Shown one piece after another: positions 10,150 to 19,668 of a DNA stretch of 38,609 nucleotides. The DNA is from Isotricha intestinalis (taxonomy: Eukaryota; Ciliophora; Litostomatea; Vestibuliferida; Isotrichidae), in the NCBI GenBank assembly GCA_023807065.1, contig JAJJLU010000475.1:1-38609 (forward strand), read 5' to 3'. Numbering within the stretch: position 1 is the first letter of the stretch; every line of letters begins with the position of its first letter. The translations under genes were made by a program, and so were the position numbers. Under the pieces are notes generated by a model. It had not been told where the DNA came from, searched no databases, and saw only the letters and a program-made list of their open reading frames with translations.

Positions 10150-10734
10150 TTTCTTTTTTTTTCTTTTTTTTATTTGTTTTTTATTTTATTTTATAGGGTT
10201 TTTTTAAAGTTTTTTTTTTGAGTTTTAATATTTCAGAATTATTTATTATTTGGAAATTAAAATTTTTGTTTTGGCTTTTTTTACTTTGTTTATTTTTGAA
10301 TTTTTGGTGTTTTTTATTCGTTTTTAACTGAATTTTTCAGTTTTTTGTTGTAACTTATTAAAAAAAATTATTTTTTTTGATAATTGTTTTTTAATTTAAT
10401 TATATAAAATTCATTTTTTTCATATAATTAAATGACTTAATTAATCAAAAATTGAAGATAAAATATAATAATTTGATTTATGAATTATATTTATTATTAT
10501 ACTAAAAATTCAATATCTTACATTCTAAAAATGAGACTTAATTCTTTTAATATACTTAGAGTATTATTTGATAGATATGAAAATAAAAAATAATTCTAAA
10601 TTAATTGATCATTTACTATTTAAAATTCGAGATAATTTTATTGAAGAAAAAAATTGAATTTCCTCAAGAAGATTTATTTTAAAATACAAAAATATGAATT
10701 AATATTAAAACTATAAGTGATTATATCTAAATTA

Positions 10735-10950
10735 TTATAAAAAATAGTTGGATGATTGTGATTGTTGTTTGGTTTGAATATTTTCCAAAAGTTGAAATTG
10801 CATATATTTACCAACTTTATCAAAAAAAGAATCAATAAAAGATTTAACTGAAAATATATTTTATAATTCAATAGTTAATCTTATTTTATTATCATTATTA
10901 TTTCCAATTGTATTTTCAATGTCATATCCATCAATTATTTCTTTTATTTT
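10735..10950 (-). pseudogene. Coding remnant with in-frame stop
   Basis: The minus strand carries a frame with protein-like content interrupted by TAA at 10861-10863. The upstream part reads IKEIIDGYDIENTIGNNNDN. The downstream part, in the same frame, reads SVKSFIDSFFDKVGKYMQFQ and ends in a Gln/Ser-rich tail with TAA at 10735-10737. An in-frame TGA at 10951-10953 precedes it, and no ATG start is convincing. It may be the 3' end of a dead gene or exons of an unrecognised spliced gene. It lies in the 1.26-kb spacer between the coiled-coil gene and the AK8-like gene, where nothing else was recognised. Confidence 0.3.
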
Positions 10951-11410
10951 TCACATAATTCTTTTATTTTTCGATTTTTCTTTTAGAAGTAAATAGTTGA
11001 AATAGTACATATTTTACATAATAATATAGTTGTCTTTAATTAAATTATAAATTCTATTTGTAATTATTTTTTTATTAATATTATATTTCACGAAAAATAT
11101 AAAGATTGTAATATGTCAATTGCTTAATTTTCTTCCATTATTCTATTGTTCATCAATCAAAAGATATTTAATAATAATGATGATATTTTAATAAATTGAC
11201 TATTTCTCCTAAATTTTAATTTTTTGATTTTAAATTTTCATTTAAAATATTTATTAATAGATTCTAATTCAGTACTCTCCATTGAAATATTCTTAAATAT
11301 TAATAAAGAAAAAAAATAATAATCAATTAAATTATCAATAAGTTACAAAAAAAATATAAAAAAGAATAATAAACCCAAAAGCCCAATTGAATATTAAATA
11401 AAAACCAAAA

Positions 11411-12880
11411 ATGGACCGTACAGAAAAACTTCAATATGAGCAAGGATTAGAGCAATATTTTGACCAAAACAAAGTATATGATCTTTTTGAGAAACTATTT
11501 AAAGACTTAGTGATAAATAAGCCAGAAAATCCAATAGACTATTTAATAGAAAGATTGAAAAAAGAAGATACAAAGAGAATTTTCATAACAGGTTATCCAG
11601 GTACATCAAGAAGGACTGTTTCACTTGCAGTTGCTGGTGCATTAGGTTATTCATGTGTTTCAGTGAATGATATTCTACAAAGCGAAGTTGAAAATAATAC
11701 AGACAAAGCACATCAAATAGAAAGAAGTTATAATACTCATACTTTAGTTGATGATGACACCGTTATTGAATTAGTTAGGAATCAATTAATCAAATATGAA
11801 GAACAAAATACATCTTATGTTATAGAAGGCTTTCCTAGAAATAGAACACAAGCTATTTTCTTACAATCAATTGGACTTTTACCTGATAATGTTATAATAT
11901 TAAAAACTTCACGAGAAAAAGCTGAAGAAGAAGTTTTTAATAAATTACGTACTAGGTTACCATCAGATGAAGAAAATAAAGAAAATATAAAACAAAATGA
12001 AAATGAAGAAGAATATCTTCATACAGATTCAGAGCAACTAAGAGATCCAAATGCTAAAAGTGATAATGAAGTTAAAGAACTTGCTAAAAATTCAGTAGAT
12101 GAAACTGAATTAAATATAAGAGCAGTTGAAGATGTATTTAAAGGATTTTATTGTGAATTACCAGTTGATCAATTCCAAAATCAAAATGAAGTTGCTGATG
12201 AATTAACAAAATTACTTAAATTTAAAAATAAAACAAATGCTGCTAGAAGACCTCCAAGAATTATATTAGTAGCACCTCCTTCATGTGGTAAAATGAGTAT
12301 TGTAAATAGATTAGCAAGACAATTACAAATTATACCTATTAATATAATGGATTTATTGAAAAAGGAAATTGCAAATAAGAATGAAAATTCTAAATTAATT
12401 TTAGAAAAAATTGAAAATGGAGAGTTAGTTGATGATAAATTTGTTTTAAAATTATTAGAAGATAGATTATTTTGTTCTGATTGCATGATTAATGGTTGGA
12501 TTGTTACTGGATTTCCTAAGTCAGAAGGTCAAATTAATTTTATGGAAAATATGAATCCTTCTATTAAACCTAGTTTAATTGTTGTTATGGATATGGATGA
12601 ACAATTAATTTATGATAAAGCTAAAAAAATTAAATATGATCCTAAAACAGGAAAATATTATAGAGAAAATTCTAAAAAGTTTAATGCTCTTACTGATGAT
12701 ATTAAAGATAGATTAATTCCTAGAGAACAAGATGAAGAAGAGAAATTAAAAAAAAGAATTGAAATTTGGAAAGGAGTTTATTCAATTTTGTATGGCAAGA
12801 ATTATATGAAGGTAAAAGGAGAAGAAAAGAAAAAGAAATTATGTCAATTAATTGAAGATGCTGTTGGATATAATTCATAA
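11411..12880 (+). CDS. AK8: AK8-like double adenylate kinase (ciliary)
   Basis: 489 residues, close to the ~480 of AK8, a ciliary enzyme family with two adenylate-kinase domains. The N-terminal helix pair (residues ~10-50: QGLEQYFDQNKVYDLFEKLF then NKPENPIDYLIERLK) matches the AK8-type docking region. Kinase domain 1 has a degraded P-loop, GYPGTSRRT (61-69), with Arg where Lys is expected. It keeps GFPRNRTQA (140-148), but a Glu/Asn-rich acidic insert (~183-235) replaces the lid. Domain 2 has an intact-looking APPSCGKMS (288-296), GFPKSEGQ, and a lid-like DPKTGKYYR. Domain 2 is therefore the likely active site and domain 1 may be structural. Role: nucleotide exchange (2 ADP to ATP + AMP) in the axoneme. 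It is an uninterrupted frame ending in TAA. Confidence 0.85.
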   Translation: MDRTEKLQYEQGLEQYFDQNKVYDLFEKLFKDLVINKPENPIDYLIERLKKEDTKRIFITGYPGTSRRTVSLAVAGALGYSCVSVNDILQSEVENNTDKAHQIERSYNTHTLVDDDTVIELVRNQLIKYEEQNTSYVIEGFPRNRTQAIFLQSIGLLPDNVIILKTSREKAEEEVFNKLRTRLPSDEENKENIKQNENEEEYLHTDSEQLRDPNAKSDNEVKELAKNSVDETELNIRAVEDVFKGFYCELPVDQFQNQNEVADELTKLLKFKNKTNAARRPPRIILVAPPSCGKMSIVNRLARQLQIIPINIMDLLKKEIANKNENSKLILEKIENGELVDDKFVLKLLEDRLFCSDCMINGWIVTGFPKSEGQINFMENMNPSIKPSLIVVMDMDEQLIYDKAKKIKYDPKTGKYYRENSKKFNALTDDIKDRLIPREQDEEEKLKKRIEIWKGVYSILYGKNYMKVKGEEKKKKLCQLIEDAVGYNS

Positions 12881-13264
12881 TTTTTCTGCAGTTTTTAGGA
12901 TTTAATTTTAATATCACTTTAAAAATTTAAATTTCAATTTTTAATTATTTTTTTTGTTATTTGATTGAATAATATTACTTTCTAATTAAAATCATAATTA
13001 TTTAAATATATTTATTCATTGAATTGATATTTTAAATGGTTTTTAAAATTTTCTGATTCATTGGAGTTTAATGATAAATTAGTTTTTCAGAAGATAAATA
13101 AATTTATTTTGGGATATCAATTAATTAAAAAAATAATTTTGGAAAATTTCATTAATTCTTTTTTTCCTATTTATATTTTTTTAATTGATTTTTATATTAA
13201 CATCTTAATATTATTATTTTATGATATATTAAAATAAATATTATTAAATTTTGATTTCAAGATA
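12881..13264. other. Intergenic, nothing recognised
   Basis: 384 bases of AT-rich spacer between two tandem plus-strand genes. There is no coding remnant or motif that can be supported. It should hold the 3' UTR of the AK8-like gene and the promoter of the hydrolase gene. Confidence 0.4.
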
Positions 13265-15637
13265 ATGTCTTTTTATACTGATAATTTTGAACACATTTTT
13301 TCAAAAGAAGAATTAGATTTTTTCAACAAAAAAATTGAAGAGGCAGAAAAAATGACTTCAGTTAATGATTTAGATTTAAATTATTTTATGAACGTAGAAA
13401 AACATTCATTAAAATATATAGATGATAATATTTCTTCAAACAAGAAAAAAATTCATAAAAAATTTTTATATAAATACCTAAAGTTTAAATTTTTCTCTAA
13501 TAAATTTGAGAAAAGAAAAAAATTATTATTACAAATTCAATATGAATTTTATTTATTTCTAAATAATTTAAAATCTTTGAAAGATATAAATACAATATCA
13601 AAAGGAGCAATAAATTTTCCTTATTCAGTAAATAATAAATCTTTAAATGATTATCAATTATTATCAAAAAATTTAAAAGAATTAAAAAGTTTAATATGGA
13701 AAAAATGTCTTAATTATATTCTTGAAAAAAGAAAAGATATAATTACTTTAATAACATTACCAAATTTTATTCTTTTTAATGAAAAAAAAATTTTAACATC
13801 AAAAATCGAAAAAATAATAAGTATAGATTGTGAAATACCAATTTTAGAAATAAAAGTAGGAAATAATCCTATTTTTCAATATTTAGATAAATCTTTCCAA
13901 GAATTTTATGATGGAAAACTTGAAATTTTCCATAATAATTTATTTTCTGATGATGAATTAAAGAATATTTTTAAAGTATTTATTTTATCAAATAAAGATT
14001 ATTTAAATTATGACAATATTAGAGAATTTTTTCTAAAAAATTTAAAAAAATATGTTGATTTAATGAATATATCTAATGAGTATAATAATTTAAAAGATGA
14101 AATTACACAAAAATTATTTGATAATAATTTAATCGATAAATTAGATGAATCAATGAAAATAACTGAGCCATTATTAGAAGGGAAAGTTAATGAAAAATTA
14201 TATTTAATGTTAATGGGAATTTCTTTAATAATGAAAGGATTATTAATGTGTAATGAAAATAAACATATTTTTGTGGATAATTTAATCTGTTCATCACTAG
14301 AAAAAGAGTTTTTAAAAAATTTTTTTAATTTTATTGATAATTATATTTATTTAAAAACATCATTAGAAAAAGTATGTTCAAAAGCAAATTATATGCTTGA
14401 AAATTTAATATTTTCAAATTTATTAAAATCGTATACAAAAGGATTATACGATGAAAATAACAAAGGGAAAAAAACTATTACTTTTGAAGAAATATATAAA
14501 TCATTAAATATTTCAAAATTCCTTCAAGTAAAAGAAATAGAAAACACAGATATAATAGATAAATCAAAAACAAATCTTTTTAATGCTTATTCTGTTGAAG
14601 AAAATAAACTATTAGAAAATCAATTTTCAACATTTATTAATAAGAATTCATCTTTATTTATTCATTCTTCTCAAAAAGAATCATTTTTCCCTTCTTCAGA
14701 TAATTCTTCAACAATTACAACTTATAAGTCTTCAATTCAAAATGAAAATAATAAGAAAAAAGAATTCAATTTTAATTCTTTATTTTCCAAATTCAAAAAT
14801 ACTTTTTCTTCAATAGGACATAAAATAATTTCTACAGATAATTACATCAATTCTTTAACTTTAAATAACTTAACTATTCAGCCTCTTGAGCCTTTTAATT
14901 CATATACAAATATTTGTATTTGTATTTCAGGATATTTTCTTCCTCAAAATAGTAAATTTGAAAATATTTGGGAAAACCTATTATTGACTAAAAATAATAT
15001 GGATTATTATTATTATAATTGGCAAGATGAAGATAATTTTTATAAAACAGGAATAGCAAAAAATACTATAGGTTATTTGCAACATTTTTTTGATCAAAAT
15101 TCTACTCAAAAAGCATATTCTGAAATAAATGATGATAATATGTATAAAATGGTAAAAAATAATAAAAGAATTTCAAAATTATATGGAAAATTTCTAGCTT
15201 ATATAATTGCTTCTAAATTAATATTTAAATATCAAACTATTTCTTTCATTGGTTTTTCTCTGGGATGTAATGTAATTAAATTTTGTTTAAAAGAATTAAA
15301 TAAAATTAGAAATTGTGGATTAAATATTAATGATATTATAAATGATATTATCTTTATTTGTGGAGGATGTAAAATTTCAGAAAATGAAAAACATAAAGAA
15401 ATGCTTTCATTGATATCTGGAAAAATTATAAATGTTTATTGTGATAATGATGAATTGTATAAAAAATATTATTCAGAAAAAAGTATTGGTATTAGAAAAC
15501 TTTTAAATATTGAAAATGATGATAATAAAATTTATTATCCAAAAATAGAAAATATTAATTTGAGTAATTATAAAATGAGGGAACAAGATTATAAATATGA
15601 AATCCCAGGTTTATTAAAAGAAACAATTGAAAAATAA
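13265..15637 (+). CDS. DUF726/TMCO4-family alpha/beta hydrolase-like protein
   Basis: 790 residues. Residues 1-~500 are helical and polar with few recognisable landmarks, apart from a hydrophobic stretch near residue 315 (LYLMLMGISLIMKGLLM). The C-terminal ~240 residues fit DUF726, the TMCO4/yeast YFL034W-type family. A beta strand with ICICISGYF and an asparagine-rich turn lies near 555. The nucleophile elbow GFSLG (662-666, predicted Ser) is followed by CLKEL. Then come FICGGCKISENE and VYCDNDELY (~724), which carries the likely acidic residue. Family members are membrane-associated putative lipases or serine hydrolases of uncertain substrate. The usual transmembrane hairpin is less obvious here. 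Its stop lies 103 bp from the converging protease-like gene. Confidence 0.7.
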   Translation: MSFYTDNFEHIFSKEELDFFNKKIEEAEKMTSVNDLDLNYFMNVEKHSLKYIDDNISSNKKKIHKKFLYKYLKFKFFSNKFEKRKKLLLQIQYEFYLFLNNLKSLKDINTISKGAINFPYSVNNKSLNDYQLLSKNLKELKSLIWKKCLNYILEKRKDIITLITLPNFILFNEKKILTSKIEKIISIDCEIPILEIKVGNNPIFQYLDKSFQEFYDGKLEIFHNNLFSDDELKNIFKVFILSNKDYLNYDNIREFFLKNLKKYVDLMNISNEYNNLKDEITQKLFDNNLIDKLDESMKITEPLLEGKVNEKLYLMLMGISLIMKGLLMCNENKHIFVDNLICSSLEKEFLKNFFNFIDNYIYLKTSLEKVCSKANYMLENLIFSNLLKSYTKGLYDENNKGKKTITFEEIYKSLNISKFLQVKEIENTDIIDKSKTNLFNAYSVEENKLLENQFSTFINKNSSLFIHSSQKESFFPSSDNSSTITTYKSSIQNENNKKKEFNFNSLFSKFKNTFSSIGHKIISTDNYINSLTLNNLTIQPLEPFNSYTNICICISGYFLPQNSKFENIWENLLLTKNNMDYYYYNWQDEDNFYKTGIAKNTIGYLQHFFDQNSTQKAYSEINDDNMYKMVKNNKRISKLYGKFLAYIIASKLIFKYQTISFIGFSLGCNVIKFCLKELNKIRNCGLNINDIINDIIFICGGCKISENEKHKEMLSLISGKIINVYCDNDELYKKYYSEKSIGIRKLLNIENDDNKIYYPKIENINLSNYKMREQDYKYEIPGLLKETIEK

Positions 15638-15740
15638 TAAATATTAACTAATTTAATTAATTATTTATATTAAAAAATAAGGGTAAATAAATTTTAAATT
15701 ATAATTTTTTAAATAATTCTTTAACTTTATAAAATAATAT

Positions 15741-17003
15741 TTAATGTTTATCATTTATAGGAGTATAATCTATATTATTTTCTAATTCATTTATTCTAAT
15801 TCTTCTATGTTTTTTATTTATATATTTATAAAGTACATAAGACAAAATACCAATAACAATAACTAAAATAATTACAATAAATATATATAAATCAAAAAAA
15901 ATTTGTTTATCTTTCGTTTTTTTATAAATTCCAAATAATTGTTTATCTTGGTCAAAAGTATTAATATATTTTTTTAAAAAAGGTTGACCTAAAATCCATT
16001 TAGTACCCATTTCTTGGTTAAAAATTAATTTACAAAATTTTTTTCCATTTATAACTTCAAATAAGTCTTTATAAGTTAAAACAAAAGTAAAATTCATTTC
16101 TTTACTATAAAAACTAAGATTTTTAAAATCTGATATATCAACATCACTATCACAAAAATAAAAAACATAATTATTATTAGTTTTATTTTTGCATTTACCT
16201 TCGTTTCTTTTATTCCTAAAAAATAATTTTTCAAAACGATTAATCAAAAATTTATTTCCAATAATTCCTCCAAGACTCATATTTAAATAAAAGTAATCTT
16301 CTTGAAACTTTACTTCATTACCATAAGAAATTTTATCAAAAAAAGAAGTCCAACCTGAATAACCGGTTTTAAAATGATAAAAATCTAAACTATCATAATA
16401 TGATTCATTATATTCATGTGGATAATTTCCTATATAAATATCACCTTCTGTTTCACTTGTAAATTGATATGTTATCGCATAATTATCTATTAATTTTTTT
16501 TTTTTCATTTGAAGAAGAAAATTTAAATTTTTATAAAATGAATATTCTTTATAATATAAACCTATACTTCCTAAATCTAATATTGTGGCATTTGGTTCTG
16601 TTATGTAAAAAAATGTAATATCTGGTATTATATTTTCTTTTATAGTATTATCCATTTTTAAAATTAGATTTATATTATCATTTGCAATATAACCTTTTTC
16701 TATTTCTTCTGGAAATTCTCTAATTGAAAAATTTGAAGAAAAAGTCTCAGATTTTTCTGAATTAAATAATCCTTGAGATGAAGGCTTTGTTAAATAAAAA
16801 GATTGTAAATCATATCTTATTGAAACTGGAATCTTTTGAAGAGGAGTTCCAATTAATAAATCAGTGATGAGGGAATTATTGTTTAAATAATTAATATAAT
16901 CAAAAGTTTCATTTATATTTGAGGGATGATATTTTTTTGTAAAATGAAATTTAATTGTACAATTGCATAAAATAAAGAAATTAAGAACATATAAAATGTA
17001 CAT
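15741..17003 (-). CDS. Type I membrane aspartyl-protease homologue, predicted inactive (copy 1)
   Basis: 420 residues. Signal peptide ~1-16 (MYILYVLNFFILCN), lumenal/extracellular pepsin (A1) fold, one transmembrane helix ~372-394 (LYIFIVIILVIVIGILSYVL), then a short basic tail. A1 landmarks are LLIGTPLQKIPV at the first lobe, EGDIYIGNYPHEY, KWILGQPFLKKYINTFD and the closing FGIYKK. The first catalytic DTG is replaced: the segment after GTPLQ reads SIRYDLQSFYL. The second active-site region reads YLNMSLGGIIGN, with Asn where the second Asp should be. Both catalytic motifs are therefore missing, implying a pseudoprotease that perhaps binds peptide or has a structural role. It has N-glycosylation sequons and paired Cys. 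It is a paralogue of the gene at 19669-20934 on the same strand. Confidence 0.75.
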   Translation of the reverse strand: MYILYVLNFFILCNCTIKFHFTKKYHPSNINETFDYINYLNNNSLITDLLIGTPLQKIPVSIRYDLQSFYLTKPSSQGLFNSEKSETFSSNFSIREFPEEIEKGYIANDNINLILKMDNTIKENIIPDITFFYITEPNATILDLGSIGLYYKEYSFYKNLNFLLQMKKKKLIDNYAITYQFTSETEGDIYIGNYPHEYNESYYDSLDFYHFKTGYSGWTSFFDKISYGNEVKFQEDYFYLNMSLGGIIGNKFLINRFEKLFFRNKRNEGKCKNKTNNNYVFYFCDSDVDISDFKNLSFYSKEMNFTFVLTYKDLFEVINGKKFCKLIFNQEMGTKWILGQPFLKKYINTFDQDKQLFGIYKKTKDKQIFFDLYIFIVIILVIVIGILSYVLYKYINKKHRRIRINELENNIDYTPINDKH

Positions 17004-17906
17004 AAAAAAGTATGATTGATAAAAAAAAATAATAAATAATTATATTAAAAAATAAATAAAACAATAAAAATCCTAATAATAGGTAATAAAGACAATGAAA
17101 GAGAAAAAAATATATATTTAATACAATATTTCAATTTATAATTTAACTTTTATTTTTAAAATATAGTCTTTTCAATTTATTGAATGAAATTGAAACTCAA
17201 ATAATAATTTATTAATTTCTTAATCTTAATTAAATATACTTAATACTTTAATTTTTAAATTATAATTATATTGTATTATAATCTAGTGTCATTCATAATA
17301 TTTTTCTTTATTAATATTGACTTTTATATCATATAAAGTTATTGTATTTCCCTTTTCTTCTTTTTTATGTGTAAATGAATGTATTTTATCTAACATTTAT
17401 ATTCTATTTTTCTTTACTGATGAAAAAATATATTTATTTTAATATTGGACAATTATTAAATACAATTTACCATCAACACATAAAATTTAATTTTAACCAT
17501 TAATAACTACTTAATAGTTAAATAAATGAGAAATATAATTATTAACAATTGAGGATTTATAAATGCTTTAATTTTCCTTATTACAGTTTTTGTGGAAAAT
17601 TTGATTACTCAAAATTGGATTCTCATCTATAAAATAATTATTTATCTATTTCTTTTCATTTGAGGTTTCTATTTTTATTAAAAGATATTTAATAATATCA
17701 CCTATTTTTCTATCTTTTTAAATATATGAAAAAATTAAAGAGTGAATCTTTCCTTTTTTATATGCTAATTGGATATATTTATCTTGATATTTCATTTTTA
17801 AATGAATTTCTATTTAAGCTCCTATTGAATAGTCCTTTCAAAATTTTATAACATAATTAAATTATTTTATCTTTATAATTTTTTTTAAATATTATTATAT
17901 ATATAT
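17004..17906. other. Intergenic spacer with one tiny remnant
   Basis: About 900 bases, mostly noncoding. On the minus strand, 17289-17396 is a 35-codon frame from ATG (17394-17396) to TGA (17289-17291) with protein-like content (HSFTHKKEEKGNTITLYDIK). It is too short to assign and lacks a family match. Nothing else was recognised. Confidence 0.3.
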
Positions 17907-18869
17907 TTATTTTCTTGATTTTTTGTTAGAATAATCAAAGATAACAATATTTCCATATGAAGAAAATAATAATTTATCATTTTCCATAAAAACATATGAA
18001 GAAGGCTCAATGTCTGAAAAAATTTCAATGTCTTTTTCTATTAAAATTATGTTATCTTGATTTAGTTTAATTCTTTTATATTCTCCATAATATTTTTTTA
18101 TAATAAAAGTTTTATCAAATAATTTATATATATGACCATTTACACCAATATCTCTAATTCCTTTTATAAGTTCATACTTATTTAAATTTATTAAATAAAT
18201 ATATAAATTCCCTGCTAATAATAAAATATTTTTATTTGCTTGAACAATACAATGACGACCTCCAGTAATATTTTTAATTTCTTTTTTCTTAAATGTAATA
18301 AGATTAAAAAAATAAAGAGATGTATTATTTTGAAAAACTATTTCTTTTTTATTTTTTAATTCAATCATATTTTGAGATTCAATATTTGAATTATTTTCTT
18401 CAATCGAAATTATTGTTTGAATTGAATAATTATTTTCTTTATATTTTTGCCAGAATAAGATAAAAGAATCTTCAGTATATGATATTAAATTATAATGACA
18501 ATATTTTAATTCAATAATACTTATTAAATCTCCATATAATTTTGGATATGAAGAAAAACACTCTATAAAATATAAGTCATTAAGAAAAATTTCATAAATT
18601 AAAATTTCATTAAATAAAGCAAAAAGTATTTTATCATGTTTTATTTCAAGAATTTCTTGAGGTTGATGTGGTAATCTTAAAGTAAATAAAATTTCAAAGT
18701 TTTCTTGGTTCAAAAGAAGAATTTCATTATTTGAATTTGCCAATAGTCTCCCATTTTTTAATCCAAATAAATTATGAATTGGTTTTTTCATTTCTTCTTC
18801 TTTTATAAATTTTATGTTTTTAATTGAAAATTTAAAATTTCTAATAGGATTTGACTGTTTATACCCCAT
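17907..18869 (-). CDS. Orphan beta-propeller-like protein
   Basis: 320 residues, no signal peptide or membrane helix. The chain is made of repeating beta-strand patterns about 40 residues apart: NGRLLANSNNEILLLN, HDKILFALFNEILIYEI, YNLISYTEDSFILFW, EIVFQNNTSLYFFNL, ILLLAGNLYIYLINL and KLLFSSYGNIVIFDY. This fits a WD40-like or related propeller in which the GH and WD signatures have decayed. The N-terminus is basic. The last strand (VIFDY) could close with the first blade. The function is unknown. It sits on the minus strand between the two aspartyl-protease homologues. Confidence 0.65.
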   Translation of the reverse strand: MGYKQSNPIRNFKFSIKNIKFIKEEEMKKPIHNLFGLKNGRLLANSNNEILLLNQENFEILFTLRLPHQPQEILEIKHDKILFALFNEILIYEIFLNDLYFIECFSSYPKLYGDLISIIELKYCHYNLISYTEDSFILFWQKYKENNYSIQTIISIEENNSNIESQNMIELKNKKEIVFQNNTSLYFFNLITFKKKEIKNITGGRHCIVQANKNILLLAGNLYIYLINLNKYELIKGIRDIGVNGHIYKLFDKTFIIKKYYGEYKRIKLNQDNIILIEKDIEIFSDIEPSSYVFMENDKLLFSSYGNIVIFDYSNKKSRK

Positions 18870-19668
18870 AGAAATATTAATTTTAATACATTAATATGAT
18901 AATATATAAATATTTAATTACCAAATTTAAGTAAATTATTAATATTGTTAACTTTTTCATATACTTTGTATAATTATATTCATCATTTAATTCTTTAGCT
19001 GTTAATTTTTTTGATTTTCTTAATTAATATAATTATTCAACAATGAATTATAGCATTTATATAGTTATTTATTTTGTTAATAAAAAAGGACTTAAAAAAA
19101 CTAAAGTTTTTATAATTATTAAAGAATTAAAATTTTTAAAATTTTTTATCTAATTTAAAAAAATAAATTACCATAGGTAAATTTACTAATAACTATACAT
19201 TTATAATTATTTAATTTTGAAAAACCAGTGTTTTTATTATTATATAGTAATACAATATTTTACAACTAATTTCCTTAACAAATCCATTTTTTAATTTCTA
19301 AATTTTTTTCAATAAGATCCTTATATAATTATCTCATTTACTAATTTTTAAAAATTAGTTTTGAATATAATAAATTTATTTATTTATTTTAAGTAAAAAA
19401 GTTCATAAATTATATATTTGAGTTTTTCTGGTAAATTTGATTTGACATTTTTCTTCAGATATATATTTTTGAAGAATATATTAAAGTCATTTTTAGTAAA
19501 TTTGAAATTGTCACATAATTTTATTTTTTAAATAATATACATAAAATATATTAATCTTGATTATAAATCATTATATAAAAACTGTACTCAAAAAATTTTG
19601 AAAAAAAATAAAAAAAAACATTTTTAATTATTAAATAAATTATTAATAAATAATGGGTTTAATAATGA
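18870..19668. other. Intergenic spacer, no gene recognised
   Basis: About 800 AT-rich bases. A short minus-strand frame around 18950-19010 reads LTAKELNDEYNYTKYMKKL, which might be a remnant. It has no start and merges into low-complexity sequence. Nothing else was seen. Confidence 0.3.

Noticed and set aside
12181..12486. Minus-strand frame of 101 residues
   Set aside because: It is a shadow of the second kinase domain of the AK8-like gene, with no independent features.
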